The notes under the pieces: model-generated | Seen by the model: the letters and a program-made list of their open reading frames with translations, nothing else | The model's database searches: none | What the model was told of the DNA's origin: nothing | Source: Rhyzopertha dominica | Lineage: Eukaryota > Arthropoda > Insecta > Coleoptera > Bostrichidae | Direction of reading: 5' to 3' | Assembly: GCA_025024175.1 (NCBI GenBank) | Contig: QCXZ01000041.1 | Location: 39,303,786-39,367,785 of the forward strand | Length of the DNA stretch: 64,000 nucleotides | Made by a program: the position numbers and the translations under genes | In this document: in pieces, positions 1 through 13,190 of the stretch | How positions within the stretch are numbered: position 1 is the stretch's first letter | Layout: the number at the start of each line of letters is the position of its first letter

Positions 1-870
1 CGAAAAAAAAAGCAAACCATTAAACCATCAGTACATGGAATTTCACGTCATAAATGCGTCGACAATTCATCAACAATTAACAAATTGACTTCTTTAGTAA
101 ACTAGCATTTTCTGAGTGGAGTCTGAGAAAGTATCAAGAAAACCATGACCTTCAAACAACTATGTACTCTTTTCTCATATTATTATTATGGTACTCGTAC
201 TGTCACCAAGACTGCTTCCCTCAATAGGTGACTTTAGATTTTTTTTGTAGCTTTGCTCATTCACCTTCTCAATAAACAGCTTTTACCTCTAGAGCTACAT
301 TAAGTGCAACTACACCATCAGCTTTACTAGGATCCAAATTGTTTTTAGATAAATTATATGAAAGAAGAAGGAATATCAAATGAAATAACATTTAATTTTG
401 CATGGGACAATACAAAAATATTTATGAAATTCCGTTTGAAAGAAATTAGGAGTTTTGAAATTAAGAAAGCTTACACATAATCTCTTTATGTTACAAAATG
501 GTTATTTAGTTGTGGCGAATAGCGCGTCACTAAAACAAGGACTGCAAAGTATATAAACATTTGGTACTTAGCACTATTGGCAGGAGCACCTATTCCGGTA
601 GCCTATCGTCAGATAATCATTAAATGTAAATATTTTAATAACAGTAAAATGGATACCTCGCTACAATCAATCGAAAAGTTATTTAATGGTATTTGATCAA
701 TTATGAAGGAAAAATCTTATTGCATGATCATTATTATTTCTTTCACTCTGAACAGGATGATAAAAAAGGGGAAAAAATGTAAAAATCTTACACTTGTAAT
801 TTGCCGCCATGTACCTACCGCCGTACCCGTGCATGTGATCTAGAACCTCTATATATCTATTTTATTTAGC
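1..870. other. AT-rich DNA, nothing recognised
   Basis: No open frame of note, no RNA gene and no recognisable transposon terminus seen on either strand. It runs directly into the foldback repeat at 871. Confidence 0.5.
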
Positions 871-1412
871 AGGTATTATAAACAGTAATTACATTTAGTT
901 ATAAATTATTGTTGAAAAGTTTTACCTGCAATAAGTGCGTGTGTACAGCATTACAATTTACATATTGCACCAGAAAATGATAACGTGCTTGGTCCCTGAA
1001 TATTCTCATTATAATGAAGGAAAAACATATAAACTTTGCAGCACTTATTTTAGATTGATTTTCAACAATAGATTGCAACTAAATGTAATATTTACTGCAT
1101 ATCACGAAGGCGTAGAAACCACTCAAACATTCGCAGTAATACTTCAAAATATTGTTTTAGTTTATAATTAGTTTAGTAGTAGTATTACAAACCAAAATTT
1201 CATTTAGTTGCTATCTATTGTTGAAAAGCAACCTAAAATAAGTGCTCTGAAGGTTACACGTTTCTCTCTCATTATACGAACACCCAGGGACCCAACCCAT
1301 TGCCGTTTTCTGGTACAACTTGTAAATTGTAATGCACTACACGGGCACTTAGTGTATGTTAAGTTTTTGAACAATACATTGTAAGTAAATGTAATTTCGG
1401 TTTGTAATACTT
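871..1412. repeat. Foldback repeat family A, copy 1
   Basis: The left arm (about 871-1020) and the reverse complement of the right arm (about 1262-1412) align along roughly 150 bp. Both contain GGTATTA-type ends, ACATTTA near the start, ATTACAATTTACA, a CACCAGAAAA/TACCAGAAAA block and GGTCCCTG. A third, direct partial copy lies between them at about 1165-1250 (TATTACAAACC, ATTGTTGAAAAGC, ATAAGTGC). A related copy lies at 30450-30591 and 31380-31540. This is a non-coding foldback or MITE-type repeat; the 78-codon frame inside it is fortuitous. Family unknown. Confidence 0.65.
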
Positions 1413-3490
1413 ATCTACTAAGTAAATCGAAGTAGTGCAAGCTACTCAAACATACACAGTAACGTTTTAACATATTCGTTTAAAACTAAAAATTTGCACC
1501 TAACACTGAGCTCCCTTAAGCACATTATGACAACTGGGTTTGTTTTGATCCAAGATCTTGAAGTACCGCAGCAAAATGGCCAACATCTACGTCACACTAA
1601 TATAGCGTATACCTAGGCTTCCGACAACATCATAGAACATTAAGTAAACATTTAACGTGGGTGAATTAAGGTTATTTAATATATTCGAAACGGTAGCAAT
1701 TTGATCATTAAAATTGCAAAGTGCAAACCTTTTTGACTAATTCCTCGTTTAAACCTCAATCCACAAACCAACAAAAGCATTTGCTAAATATCGAACGCAT
1801 GTATTTATAATTCAGCATAAATAAATTATAAATTACATCGATATGAAAACAGGTCAAAGCCAAACACAATAGACTATTGTTCGATGTATCAAAAGCACCC
1901 ATAATAATGTAACGATGAATCTCGTTTAATACTCTCCGAGATATTCTCTTTGCGATGATCAAATTTCGTGTATAGGCCACATTCGCCTGTTTTTTAAATG
2001 ACTCCACTCCCCAGATGCGAGACATTTGTAGGGATACCAGTCGTGTGTCGGATCTGCATCGGAACTGTTATTGCCATCTCGAGAAGCCCAAGATGGAAAG
2101 ACGGCATTACCGGTTATGGCCCGGCATTGTCCCTTCCCGCTCGGGCTTCACCGCCATCCGGCGTTCCATTTGTATTCCTCTCAGTTCATCCGCAACCGCA
2201 TTTCCCGCTTAATTTCCCTTATTATGTGGAACCAGGTCCATCAGGTATCTAAAACATTTAGCATCCGGAACTAATGTTGCGATAACTGTGAGCAACGATG
2301 GCTCTAAATTCAACCACTGGGAGCAATACGCAGACCGACGCGAATAGTATCGGCTCTCCGCAGTTATCCACATCGCTTAATGAGCCGTTTTCAATCCGTG
2401 CATGTTTGATGAGGGAACCGCCGAATTGTTCCCTTGCGGTTTGCCGAACTTACGCAGCTCTTGAACAACTTCTTAATTACCTGCTTTTAAAAATGGTGAT
2501 TCGGCGATGTACACGACACATATTCATCCTGGAAAGCTTGTAGTAGTAGCTTAATTCCAATTGTCCTGCAGCGTTTGAACTATTCTAATTATAATAATTG
2601 GAAATCGAATGTACGCGAATATTATATTTTAAGTGTGTAAATTTACAGAGGTTTGGTTCAGGCAGTCCATAATACGAGTAAACATCGGTGCTGAAGGCTT
2701 ATGTGTGAAATTTTAATATTTAAAGTTCAACTTTCAAAAGTAAAAATTTCAGTCACAAAAGTTGAAAGGTTTAGAGGTTCATTAAAAAGAATGGTTTTCA
2801 ATATGAGAACAACTATAAACATAGGTATTACATTGCTTCAGAATAGGTAAACAAGGTGTAAAAAAGGTTTTTGCGGCGAAAAAGACTGGCGCATTTTCCT
2901 TGTGTCTTCGAGGTATATTTAACTTCCTTTTTCGCTGGCCCTACGCTGAATGGGTAGTAGACATTGTAAATCTCTGTATTTACCGATCATAATATCAACC
3001 TATTTTGTAGTTCATAAAACCACCGCTAGATCGCGTTGCCGATTTCCACATTATTTTTCAAATAATCGGGCAAACGACAGTGTAGGTCTCTATTCTAAAA
3101 TAGCTGTTGGGGTGAAGCGATGTTCAGAACTATCTGTTAAAACACATGAGACAAAAGCACATTAATTTAAACAATCGTTTTGTTTGTAATCTACTTATTA
3201 AAGATAAAGATTGAAATTTCAACTTCCAAAAGTCGACATATCAGGTTTTCAAACTCGAGAACTCGTGACGTCTGTTAGAAACATCACCCCACCCCATCAA
3301 CAACTCGGTCCCCAAACACAGTAGCAGGTGTATCATCATGACAATCACGTGTCATATGTATTAATAACGTTAGACTCTACTTACATGTTGAATTAAGCAA
3401 TCTAATATTTTTCATGAAGCTGGAATGCGTTTGCTCCTGAAATAGTTATGGGACTTTATGAGTTGCAAACCCCATTTATCCCAGAATATT
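1413..3490. other. Mostly AT-rich DNA with an unassigned GC-richer block
   Basis: The first 150 bp (1413-1570) continue the similarity to family A copy 2 (ACACAGTAA, TTTTAACATATTC, ACTGAGCTCCC-like). About 1985-2480 is more GC-rich and complex than its surroundings and holds several overlapping frames of 65-84 codons, none of which resembles a protein I know. It could be an old element, an exon of an unrecognised gene or regulatory DNA. Confidence 0.35.
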
Positions 3491-4960
3491 GTTGATTGAT
3501 TGATGGAACCAGCGTACGGTCAGCACTTCCGCCATTCCCGGATGTACCGCTGGGTTGGCGGGGTGTTGTTGACATCATTGGTCCATTTCAGAGTCGCTGG
3601 TTTCTGACATGTAGAACCTGAGGAATTCTTCGTTGATTGATTTCTTGCCGCTTGCAATTTCTATCAATTGTTCTTCCCTGATTTCTGGTTTATCCTTTCT
3701 GTAGTTTGTTTCCATATCTACCTTCTTTTAGTTTATCTCCGATTAGCTCCCAGGCCTTCCTCTTTTGGACGTGTCTCCAGTATTTCATCAGATATGTCTC
3801 TATTCCTTTTATGATCGTTCTGCCATTGAGGATTTGTGCTGTTGAGTTTGTATTTCTATGCCTTTCTCAAACTTTTCCTATTTGCCTGTGTTGTTGCGGC
3901 ATTTTTTACTTCATACGCCATGACTGGCATTATGATTGCTGTTTATAGAATCTTTATCAATTTCCAGTCTATCTGCGGCTAAAATGACTGGTTATGTATG
4001 TACCTAGATACTTAATTTTGTTTGTTGTTCTCAAAGTCCGGTTCCCTATCTTGTGTTTTGTGTCTGTTTGTAGGATTGTTCTGCTGGAAGGATCTCTTAT
4101 CATGGTGTTGCACTTCGTGTAGTTTATTGTCAGTCCAATTTTGTGGAGTTCTCCCCCATTATTATCATGGCATCTGTATAAGCAAGGACGATAGGTAGTA
4201 CTATTTCATTCTATTGCTTGTTAAGGTTTTTCATGTTGATTATGGTTTTTTGGTGAACTACATCTAGTACGATGGTGGAAATAGGGGTGGATATTGGACA
4301 TCCCTGATTTACGCTTCTATTTTTGTTTCGCTCTTGTGGATTATCCGAACCACTGCACTGTAGTATTTTCATGTAGGCAAGGTTTTATCATCCTTTTCAT
4401 TAAGTAGCGAGGTACCCCTTTGTCCCTGAGGATTTCTGGCTCTACCTCAAGTTTTATCGTATCAAAATGTCTTTGTAGATCTATGGCCGTTACTAGTACT
4501 CTAGCGCCTTCTCTCCATATGTCCTCTAGAATTCTTCTCACTGTATACATGTGGTCATCAGTTGATCTATTTTTTGCAAAAGCTGCTTGGTACTGCGAAA
4601 CTTCTGGCATGTACTTTTCAATCTCTCCTAGTAAGAACTAGGTTTAATACTTGTATCCAACACTGCATAGAGTTATTCTTCGGTAATCTTCCGTGCTTTG
4701 CGGTGTTTTAGTTTTGTTGATCGGTACTTGTACTGCAGTATTCCGCTCATCTGGTATATTGGTGGTTAACTATGCTGCTTTTAATGTCTTTTGTACATTT
4801 TGTTTTAGACTTATCGGTCCTTATTTTATATATTCGTTGTTGATCTCGTCTAGGCCTAGTGCTTCGTTGCACTTCATGTTATAAATTATTTCTATCGTCC
4901 TTTCTTCAGACGGTGGTTCCCCAAGGGGCGAGTAGCCATTTTCTGAAATCAGCTTTACTT
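3491..4960 (-). pseudogene. Decayed non-LTR retrotransposon (LINE) reverse transcriptase, 5'-truncated
   Basis: Read on the minus strand, fragments of a LINE reverse transcriptase appear in the usual order but in shifting frames. First comes a pre-finger piece (about 4920-4830, NEALGLDEINNEYIK). Next is the PINKTKTPQSTEDYRRITL segment near 4700. Then comes an open stretch at 4610-4341 with the RT finger and palm motifs SQYQAAFAKNRSTDDHMYTV and AIDLQRHFD. The catalytic box reads Y-T-D-A (4169-4180) instead of the Y-A-D-D expected. It is followed by KYLGTYIT-like sequence near 4010 and a terminal piece ending in EEFLRFYMSETSDSE near 3600. The minus-strand 3' end runs into an (ATCA)n-like tail at about 3491-3505, as in LINEs that end in a short microsatellite. 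No endonuclease domain is visible upstream, so the copy is 5'-truncated. Multiple stops, frameshifts and the lost catalytic aspartate make it dead. The exact clade is not assignable by eye. Confidence 0.85.
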
Positions 4961-6299
4961 CTAATTTCTTCAGCCATAACGCGCAATAGGTTTATCGTTG
5001 TTGTACATCAAATCAAAAATTCCTACATGACCCTGTATTCAGTAATGTGAAGGTAATCAGAATGTTTAAAACAGGCATAGCTGATCTTGTTGATAGAATT
5101 ACATATATGAAACACACAGATCCTTTGATGACTACTGTTAATTGGAAACTGCATACAATAAAAATGATTTTAAATGGCCTCATTATGTACTTAACACAAC
5201 CCGTATTCTAGGGTATAGTTTAGATACGGGTTTGAATATTTGGTGTTAAGTTTTGTCCGAAGTGTATTTTTTTATGGAACATTATCTACTTTATGTCACT
5301 TCCAAATTAAATAATACTAGCTGTCAAGTTTATTATTAAGTGGTCCTCCCAAATATATTTTATTTTAAATTATATTTTAAACACATTTTGTGTTTATTGT
5401 TTGTGGAAAATTAATGTGTTTTGCTCTCAAAGATGTGAGCTGCTTAACATTCCTTGTTATATTTTTTATCCTCCAATAGCTCCTAATGGGAAATTAAAAA
5501 TTTTATTACTAAACAGAAGGGTACTTAAAGGCTGATATTTTCAATTTGCTTTATATTCACGGAAAATGTTAAAAACTTCTTCAAGGCTTTCGTGTATTTA
5601 ATGAACGTCATCCCCCATTTACCGCCAATGAACAAGACAAAAGAGAATTAATTTAAGTGATCTTCTTGCATTTCAGAAGAAGGGTTGCAAAAGTTTTAAA
5701 AATCTGGAATAAATTCCCGGGAAATTAATTTATTAAACTTAAAAAATTACAACAATCTTTAGGGAAACACCGAGATTGCTTTTAACGTGCTTCCGTAAGT
5801 AAAAGTNTATAGGGAAGTTAAATAAGGTATAAACGTGCCAGACATTCCAGCAATCTTTGAAAATTCGTGATAATTCAATATAAACTCTTTGAGATTTATG
5901 TACCGGTGCCCCATCTACTTACCAACATTAACAGACAGGAAATTCTTCTATGAATTAAGTAGTAGTTTTCCTTAGAGCTCGCACGTAATTGCCCTTATTT
6001 CAGTTTTTCTCATTAATACAATACCGCAATTGGTTATTCACGTAGGTACATTAAGGACATTACAACCTAAACATTCCACGAAAACGTGTATTTCGTAAGA
6101 TTCCTAGATCTTGTATCGGCTAGAAATGCTGTTTTTTTTGCTTGTTACTATCGCTGCAGAAAAATTTGATAATTCGTTCAAAAAATATTGCACACAAATT
6201 CTCAAAATTCGCACATCATCACCTTATAAGTACCGTATGGTGTTCTTTCAAAACTTTTTGAGCTAAAGAAAAAACATGGTACGCTTGACAGTGATGTGA
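4961..6299. other. AT-rich DNA, nothing recognised
   Basis: No coding, RNA or repeat signal that I can support. One ambiguous base near 5807. Confidence 0.45.
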
Positions 6300-6640
6300 C
6301 ATGTTATTGTATTTGGGTGACTGAAGTCGCTGACTGCACTTGGCCGTTTATCGGATATAACTGAACAATAATCTAATGCTCTGAACTATCTCAACCTTTA
6401 TCACCTATAAATAGTGCGGCAAAAATGGTATTTCTTAAATAACTGGTAAATCACAAGACGGCTGCGCAGATGTGCGTACATTTTGGCGTACAAGTGAGTC
6501 TCTTTTAACTTACAAATCATCGTGAAAATTGAAAAAAAAACAAAATCTGGCATTTTTCTCAAATGTTGTGAAGTATTATGGGTTTGAGCAGAGACATCAC
6601 TTTCGCAGTCACGTAATATAGTGTCACAACCCATGACCTT
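6300..6640 (-). repeat. Dispersed repeat family B, copy 1
   Basis: Its reverse complement aligns over about 300 bp with 46500-46790 on the plus strand. Shared blocks are CTGCGAAAGTGAT, TTTGTAA next to AAA(G/T)A(G/C)AC, TTGTACGC(C/G)AAAATGTAC, ACTATTTATAGGT/ACTGTTTATAGGT, TTAGATTATTGTTCAGTTA and CGGCCAAGTGC. In both copies a frame reads through LYAKMY, so the family may have carried coding sequence, but neither copy has a convincing gene. The CGGCCAAGTGCGAGTC end resembles a terminus common in repeats of several insect genomes (from memory, not searched). Confidence 0.6.
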
Positions 6641-8690
6641 AGTTTGTGCGCTGTTATGCTAGAGATTACCTAAAACAAAGAAATAGGACCAAAGACAAAA
6701 GAGGTACGACTTATAGATCCTAACAAGTATTGATTTACAAAGAGATCTTTAAAACATAAAACAGACATTATAGTAATTGTGCCATACAGAGCTGTATTAG
6801 AACAATTGAATATTTTACCTTATACCTAAGTATTTGTGCCTGAAGGGCTAGCTCCTCCCAGGGGAATAACGCCTTTTGTGGTGCAGTATTCTAAGTTACT
6901 TCCCAATTGTTTCCAATTTATTTATCGGCGTATTATACTCATACCGCTAATACATCATAAGTGCAATGACACAAATATGCTGACATAACTAGTAAACGTT
7001 CTGTTCTAGAATGTGGAACGATCTAGCAAAATGAATTTAGAGCAAATTCAATATTTGGCAAAAGCTTTCGCCTGTATCCACCCGTTAAAAGAAAAAAAAT
7101 TCGTCTGAAGATACAAATACAAAATTATATTATTCATAAACCCAAACCTCACAATTTTTTAGAACGTTTTTGACGTATTCGGACGCGTTTTCACTGCAAA
7201 TATATTGGTAACCTCTGAACCCGTACGATTTATCTCGAAAGTTGGCGACAATGCTCGGGATCGGTATAAAACTGCTGCCGTCGATACGGTTTTAATTAAT
7301 TGCTTTTTTATTTACACAACAACGGACGCTCGTTGGGTGTCGTTTTTGACAACGACGTTATAAATGGACGCCCGTTTTGTTCGCTCGATACACAACAGCG
7401 CGATTTTGCGAACCATTGAGGTACGTGCAGCTCGCAAAGCGCAGTTTGATAAAAAAAATCGAAGGTCGACAATTGTCGATTACACTTCGCAGAATTCGTT
7501 TCCAATTTAACGGGAAACGCCTGTTCAGGTAGATATGCAGTGAACGTGCATTTGTATAAAAGTTCAATGAGTTTGGTACACATTGTCACATATTGTACGC
7601 GCGGAAATAATTCAATAGCGAATTTTGATAAATGTGCTATTAGTATCGGTATGTGGCTTTTCTGTGCTGCCTTTACGATGCTGTTTTTGGCGCTCAGACT
7701 GCAGAATATCCGTGGCTAGCTTGCTAGCTTTCTCGTTATACGTGTAGACCTAGACATACATATAAGGCTAAAGTACTCTATCATAGATATGGAGTTGATT
7801 TCGTCTGACTATAAAGATACCTTAAAATGCATGTCTATGCTGTGCTGTCTGCATTGCAACCAACTGCAGATAGATCTATTTCACTATCATTATAGCCCAT
7901 CAGTGCAGTTTAGGTCTAGTGCAGAGAGCACGGCATAGAACTGGTTTTGCCTATATACCAAAGCAATGGTATGATACATTGTTTGTTTTATTATAATCAC
8001 GAATATCGACGCATATTCTTCAAACCGACAGAAAGGCTAACGTTATGATTGCTTATGTTATGATGCGCTTTTAATCCCTCTATCCCTATGAAACTTATCT
8101 TTACAGGTGGTACTTAAAAAAAGACCGAAGATGGCGCCGCATTCTCTAGCACTTATTTTGAATTACATCTCATTTGAGAGTCATTTTTATTGTTTATCAT
8201 ATTCGTGTTTAGAATACAATCCTTTCCAAAGGCACGGCTGTTTCAGCCTGAAAACATTCTTCCCCATCCTAACTGGTAACTTTTGAACGCATTAAGCTAT
8301 AGAAGGTTTCAATAAAATTCCGGTAAGAACACTAAAAAATGACCTGCTTTTGAGGATTGCATGTTTCTTATTTCAAAATTTAATAAGGCTTCGTAGGCAC
8401 TATACCAACCCAAAAGTTTCATATTACACGTAAAGTCATGTTACACCCTATTTGAAAACTACTCCACTATCTGTATAATCGGGTTCCGTAAGTTAAAATC
8501 GTATAATCCATTCCAAATTATGGAGGTTACAAATGTGACACTGAAGCGTTTTTAGATAACAGTCCTCATATATTTAGGATGGATTGTCCATTCGCGAATA
8601 CATATATAGATAACTGAAGTGTCTTTTAAATGAGATGACATAACCCCAACTGCTGTTTAAAATGTTAAGTTGGTAACATATACAGGGTTA
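6641..8690. other. Intergenic or intronic DNA with a complex block at about 7190-7640
   Basis: Mostly AT-rich. The block 7190-7640 is GC-balanced, contains TAATTAATTG and CGATACG-type words, and carries overlapping minus-strand frames (69 and 93 codons) with no recognisable product. Its texture fits conserved non-coding or regulatory DNA better than protein, but comparison with a related genome is needed to say so. Confidence 0.3.
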
Positions 8691-9345
8691 TTACGCGGGC
8701 GGTGTTGATTTCTGAATTCTTTGTGCCGCCTTTTTATAACTGCTGCCAAGCTATGATATCACGGCGATCAATGAGCACGATAGTACTGAAGGTTGCAGAT
8801 CAAACTAGAGTCACGCGTTTGATGGTTTTATAAAGATTTTCCAACAATTTATGGTTCTATTTTTCTTTTAAATGTAAAAATAACAATAACTATTGGTATA
8901 GTAGGCTTGTGGTAACCTCTACAATCTTCACCCCATGCACTGTAGAAGCTTTGTGTAGTACAGCTAACGTTACTACCACTTAGTTCGTGAATTTCACATG
9001 CGCCAGGTTAAAAACATCTTTCAGTCTATCATAGTACAATTATTTATTTATTTATTTAACAGACTTATTGTAGCCACATCCTCACAAATACGATATACAT
9101 AACCTAAAATTCGTGTCTCCCCAGAGCTCCGAAATGTGAGCATGCTGTAACCAGTTGATTATTGCACAAAGCACTACATATTGAAAAGTTCCCAGCGTTT
9201 TTTATATTAAAATATATCAGATCATTCAACAATCGACAGATGACAAGCATACGTTATAGTAATTGTTGTGTTCACCTTCCTGAGAGGCGGCAGACCGATT
9301 TAGTCGATAATTTCTACAGGGTTTCTATAAATGATTCATGCAACG
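8691..9345 (-). repeat. MITE family TACAGGG, copy 3 (reverse orientation, rearranged end)
   Basis: Starts with TACAGGGTTATTACGCGGGC. Its reverse complement matches the right part of the other copies: GCTTGGCAGCAGTTA, GGCGGCACAAAG and CAGAAATCAACACCGCC. At about 9270-9314 it carries the left-part block that in the other copies reads GCCGCCTCTC. The terminal motif TACAGGGTTTCTATAAATGA follows at 9315 in plus orientation, the opposite of what an intact reversed copy should have. The end is therefore inverted in place or belongs to a second, fragmentary copy. No transposase. Confidence 0.7.
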
Positions 9346-11711
9346 TGGTTTCAACAATGCGGCACTCCGCCACATTTTGGAGTTAATGTTCTTCTGTGCC
9401 TGGATAACATCTTTCTAGGTTGGTGGATAGGACGCTGGTAAACTACTGGATGCCNTGCTAGGTTGCCTGATTAAGACCATTGGGTTTTGTCTATGTAGCC
9501 ATTTAAAAAGTCTAGGGAAATAAAGCCACAAAATTTGCAAGAAGTGGAAGCCAAAATAAAAGAAAATATGTTTACAATGTTGCAGAAGGTATTGGGATGG
9601 AGTGTTTTATTTGATATAAAAATTTAAGTAGGTAAAGTTTTACTAGCATTGGAACTATCATCAAATGAATAAAAACCAGTACTAATACGTGTAAAACCTT
9701 CTTTGATAATGGTTATTGTCGTTTATTTGAAAACAGGTTTTCTGCAAACAATTTGATTATAAAAGCATACGAATTAAACACCACGTCATTTGAGAACAAA
9801 ACAAAAAATTTACTGCCATGGAAATACCTTGACATACAAAAGCAAAGCGTAAGCTAAGAAATTAAAATAATTGACAAAAAAGTTTTGTTACGGGCATTTT
9901 GCTTATAAGTAGTAAGTTATATGTATATTTACAATAATAGGTAAGCCTGTTATTCTATACTTTTGAATAACCTTACGTACGTTATGTTACGTTATGTACG
10001 TTATGTATATTTGCTATTATGCTGAGAATATGGTTGATTCGTGCCACCACACCAGTTGTGGCTAAGCTTCACCATCACGTTCTGTTTTGAACAACATTTT
10101 TGTTAGGATAGCCATGTGTAAGCACTTCTTTTGTCTGCTTTAGATATACATATTTTATTTTGAGGGTAGAGAGGTATAAAATGTTTAACATCAAATTAAT
10201 TTGGCTTTTAAAGGAGAGAAAAGTCAGTGGACTTAATCAAACTAAGCTGGAAAACAGGGAACGAACTATTTTGCAGATAATGAAAGTTGCATTAAAATGA
10301 ACTGCGACAAGTCATTCCTTGCTATTTAACATTTTTGAGTTGGTAGCAATTGCGGCTCCACCTTAGATTAAAATTAAACCATTCCGATCTTATTAACATT
10401 TCATCCTAACCTTTTAACTTATGCGCTCAAAGGTTAACGTAGGGTGAAACTTTAGATGCACACTGTATTGATACCACAAGATGGTCTTTTGAAGGCTGAA
10501 ATGTAGCTTTCTGACCGAATGACAATGATAGATGTCTTCTTTGTCTGCTATATGATTTAAAAATACAAAAATGGCAGTGAAGGGGAAGAACTTGGTGTGG
10601 TAAATAAAAGTTCCTTATTTTCGAGAGCATTTGCAGTTTGTGAATAACCATAGGTGTACGGAGGGAAAAATTAAATATTGCAGAGTACGACTCGTGAAGT
10701 AAAAGCAAAATCTCATTACATCACTGAGTCGTTGCAGCAACTTTTTCCGCTCTACATGATAATGTTCCTTTGTTAAATTGTAATGCATCCAGTATGGTTC
10801 GTGTTCATTCCAGAGATGTCCAAATTTGGCGCTCATTCCAGTCTTTTCAAGTAAAATAATGAGATCCACGTGCTTGGCGGAACATAATTTCCTAGAAATT
10901 CTCATACAAAGCGCGAAGTGTAATATACAGGCCATTTTAAATTCATTATTCGGAAAATTACACGCGGCAGTCTACAGATGTTGCGCCGTAATCTCAATGA
11001 GGCGAGTAAAACTGTCCGGATTATTATCTCGCACGGCAACGGCCGCTTCTCTCGTCCCAGAAATCCCGCTGTTCCTTCTCACATTCGTAGCGCTTTAGAT
11101 CTTAATTATCAAGTTCTAAAGTTCTTTCGTGTAATGCACTTAACAAGCGACTATACAAAGAACCATTAGACAGGGGGAGCACTCCTAACCTCTAGCGATT
11201 TTCTAGGTTCCTTAACGAATCGTAGCCGGGTGCTCAAGGCTCCATGGTTGTGTTAAAGTTGCTGTACGTTAAAATAACCTGAAAGCACCGCCTCGAGCCG
11301 GAATCTTATTGTTCCATTGATTCAAAGCAACTGGAAGACGTGGAAGCAATCGAAGTAGAGCAGATAGGGCTTACCTTCAAATCAGAATCACTGCGTCGAA
11401 CAAAGGCATGAGATAGAGATGTTACGTTGTGTTCGTTAACGGAAATGATTCCGTTGACGTTCCGTTGATCTTTAAAGATCAAAACAAAGAGCCAATAGGC
11501 TTATTCGAATCTGCTCATTGTTTTTTCTTATAAATCAAATATAAGATCAAAAACAATTTTAATTTCTAAAAGAAGAAACTAACTTTCAAAAATAAAACAT
11601 ATTAAACTGGAATAAAATAGTAAAAACTACTACTAAAATAGATAACAAAGACTGAATATTAAAACATATGCGTACCTACTTACAGATTTATATTTACTCT
11701 CACTATATTTA
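9346..11711. other. AT-rich DNA, no supported gene
   Basis: Contains a short run of ACGTTATGT-type repeats near 9975-10010, an ambiguous base near 9455 and several spurious frames up to 106 codons between 10427 and 11169. The stretch 11000-11100 is GC-richer but matches no family I recognise. Confidence 0.4.
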
Positions 11712-12480
11712 GTATTCGAAAAAAAATACCAATTTTCCTACTTTTTTAATCCCGTCTACTTCTTAATTTGAAATATATGAGTACTAGCCTGTAGAGGTGC
11801 AGAATATTCGTTCCATTGAAGTTGGAGAAGCAATTGCACAAAGAAATTGTTTGAATTCACGTATCTGGTTTTTGATTTCTGTGTCACTATCAGCTTGTGA
11901 TAGTCACTATAGTGTTCCACTAAGGTTTAACGTAATTTTTTTAGAGCACATGATGTTTTTGAAGGGCAAATCACTATCATTAAATTGTACTAGTAATGGT
12001 AATAATTTAGTATTACCATAAATTATCTTGTTTATCAGCAGTTAATATGTTTTAGACTCGACCATCACATAGGATATAAAGTAGTACGATGTCAGTGGTG
12101 ATGCAGTTTTTGGTGTGTTGAGGTATTAGTTGTTTTTCTCCATCTTTGTCAAATAAATTTTCCAAAATCTTTTCATTGTTCCACGTCACTTGGAAAGATA
12201 AGCACCTTCTTCCTCAAGAGTACCTAAAACAATCGCGTATTCTTTTTCATTGTATTTGAGGCAAATGTTTGAAACTTCCTTGATATCAACTTTTTTTGTT
12301 TTCTTCGTAGATCTGCAGCAAATTGTCCCATTTCAACATTTCAATAATCGGCAACACCACTCCCTTACTTGTTACTTGGCAGCGCTATTATTTTACCACT
12401 GGTTGCGGAAGTATTACCACCTTGACCACTCTTTCTTCAATATTCTTGATTTTCAGATACTATACACACAATAGCTAAAC
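11712..12480 (-). pseudogene. Decayed hAT-type transposase remnant (C-terminal dimerisation region)
   Basis: On the minus strand near 11850-11715 a frame reads REFKQFLCAIASPTSMERIF, then CTSTG, a stop, and VGKLVF. This is the arrangement of the hAT C-terminal dimerisation domain, in which a P-A-(S/T)-x-x-x-(S/E)-E-R-x-F-S-x-x-G core is followed by an x-x-K-L-x-F segment. Further upstream on the same strand are pieces such as NCITTDIVLLYILCD (near 12090) and YNEKEYAIVLGTLEEEGAYL (near 12230-12190), in different frames. The catalytic DDE region is not recognisable and no terminal inverted repeats were found. Stops and frameshifts rule out function. The hAT call rests mainly on the dimerisation motif. 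Confidence 0.55.
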
Positions 12481-12801
12481 ATACATATTTGCAGCGCTAT
12501 CAATATCAAAAGATTTCACATTGCAAGAGTATTGTGATTTACGTATCGAAATCAAATCACAAGTCTCTGCCAAATATTCTGCTTTGTGTGATTGAAGGTT
12601 TGTTTTTCTTCAGTTACAGCACAAACTAGGTACGTACGAAAACAATTTTTTTGTTCTTTGGCCTAAATCTCTCTAGAAGTGTTGTTCTCACAGTTTGGCG
12701 AGGTATAGTTAGGTCCAAATAATTAGAAGGCTTTTTCGCATTATATAAATTATATGGTACTTCTGTTATACCTGCATACAAATCAAAACTAACATTGAGC
12801 T

Positions 12802-12830
12802 GATACATACAATACATACATACATACAAC
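12802..12830. repeat. (CATA)n microsatellite
   Basis: Short, slightly interrupted ATAC/CATA tandem repeat. Confidence 0.8.
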
Positions 12831-12984
12831 TTCCTCGTTACATATGACTATTATGATTGACCCAACTTAACTTACTGGGGATGATTACTAATTAAACGAA
12901 ATATCGAGTACTAGTAACCCCATGGAAACTAATTATTTAATTAATTTTAATTTACTTGAAATCAAAAATCGTAGAACTCAAATA

Positions 12985-13190
12985 TCCCTAATATTTTTTA
13001 CGTAATATAATTTAGAAGGCCTGAGAATCACCCTGAACCGACTATTAAAAATTTGTACCTATACGCGACTAACTTACACTAACAACCTTTGCAGTCTACC
13101 GGAATTAAGGTGACTTTAAATTAACTCTTTAGAAACAAAATTATCCTTAATTAACGCGAGTCTAGCGTTAGCGTGACTAACCCGAAACTT
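12985..13190. repeat. Dispersed repeat family C, copy 1
   Basis: Aligns in direct orientation with 56680-56960. Shared blocks are ATAATATAATTTAG, GA(G/A)AATCACC followed by G(A)ACCG, CTCTTTAGAAACA, TTAACGCG(A/G)GT and CTAACCCG. No coding potential; family unknown. Confidence 0.5.
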
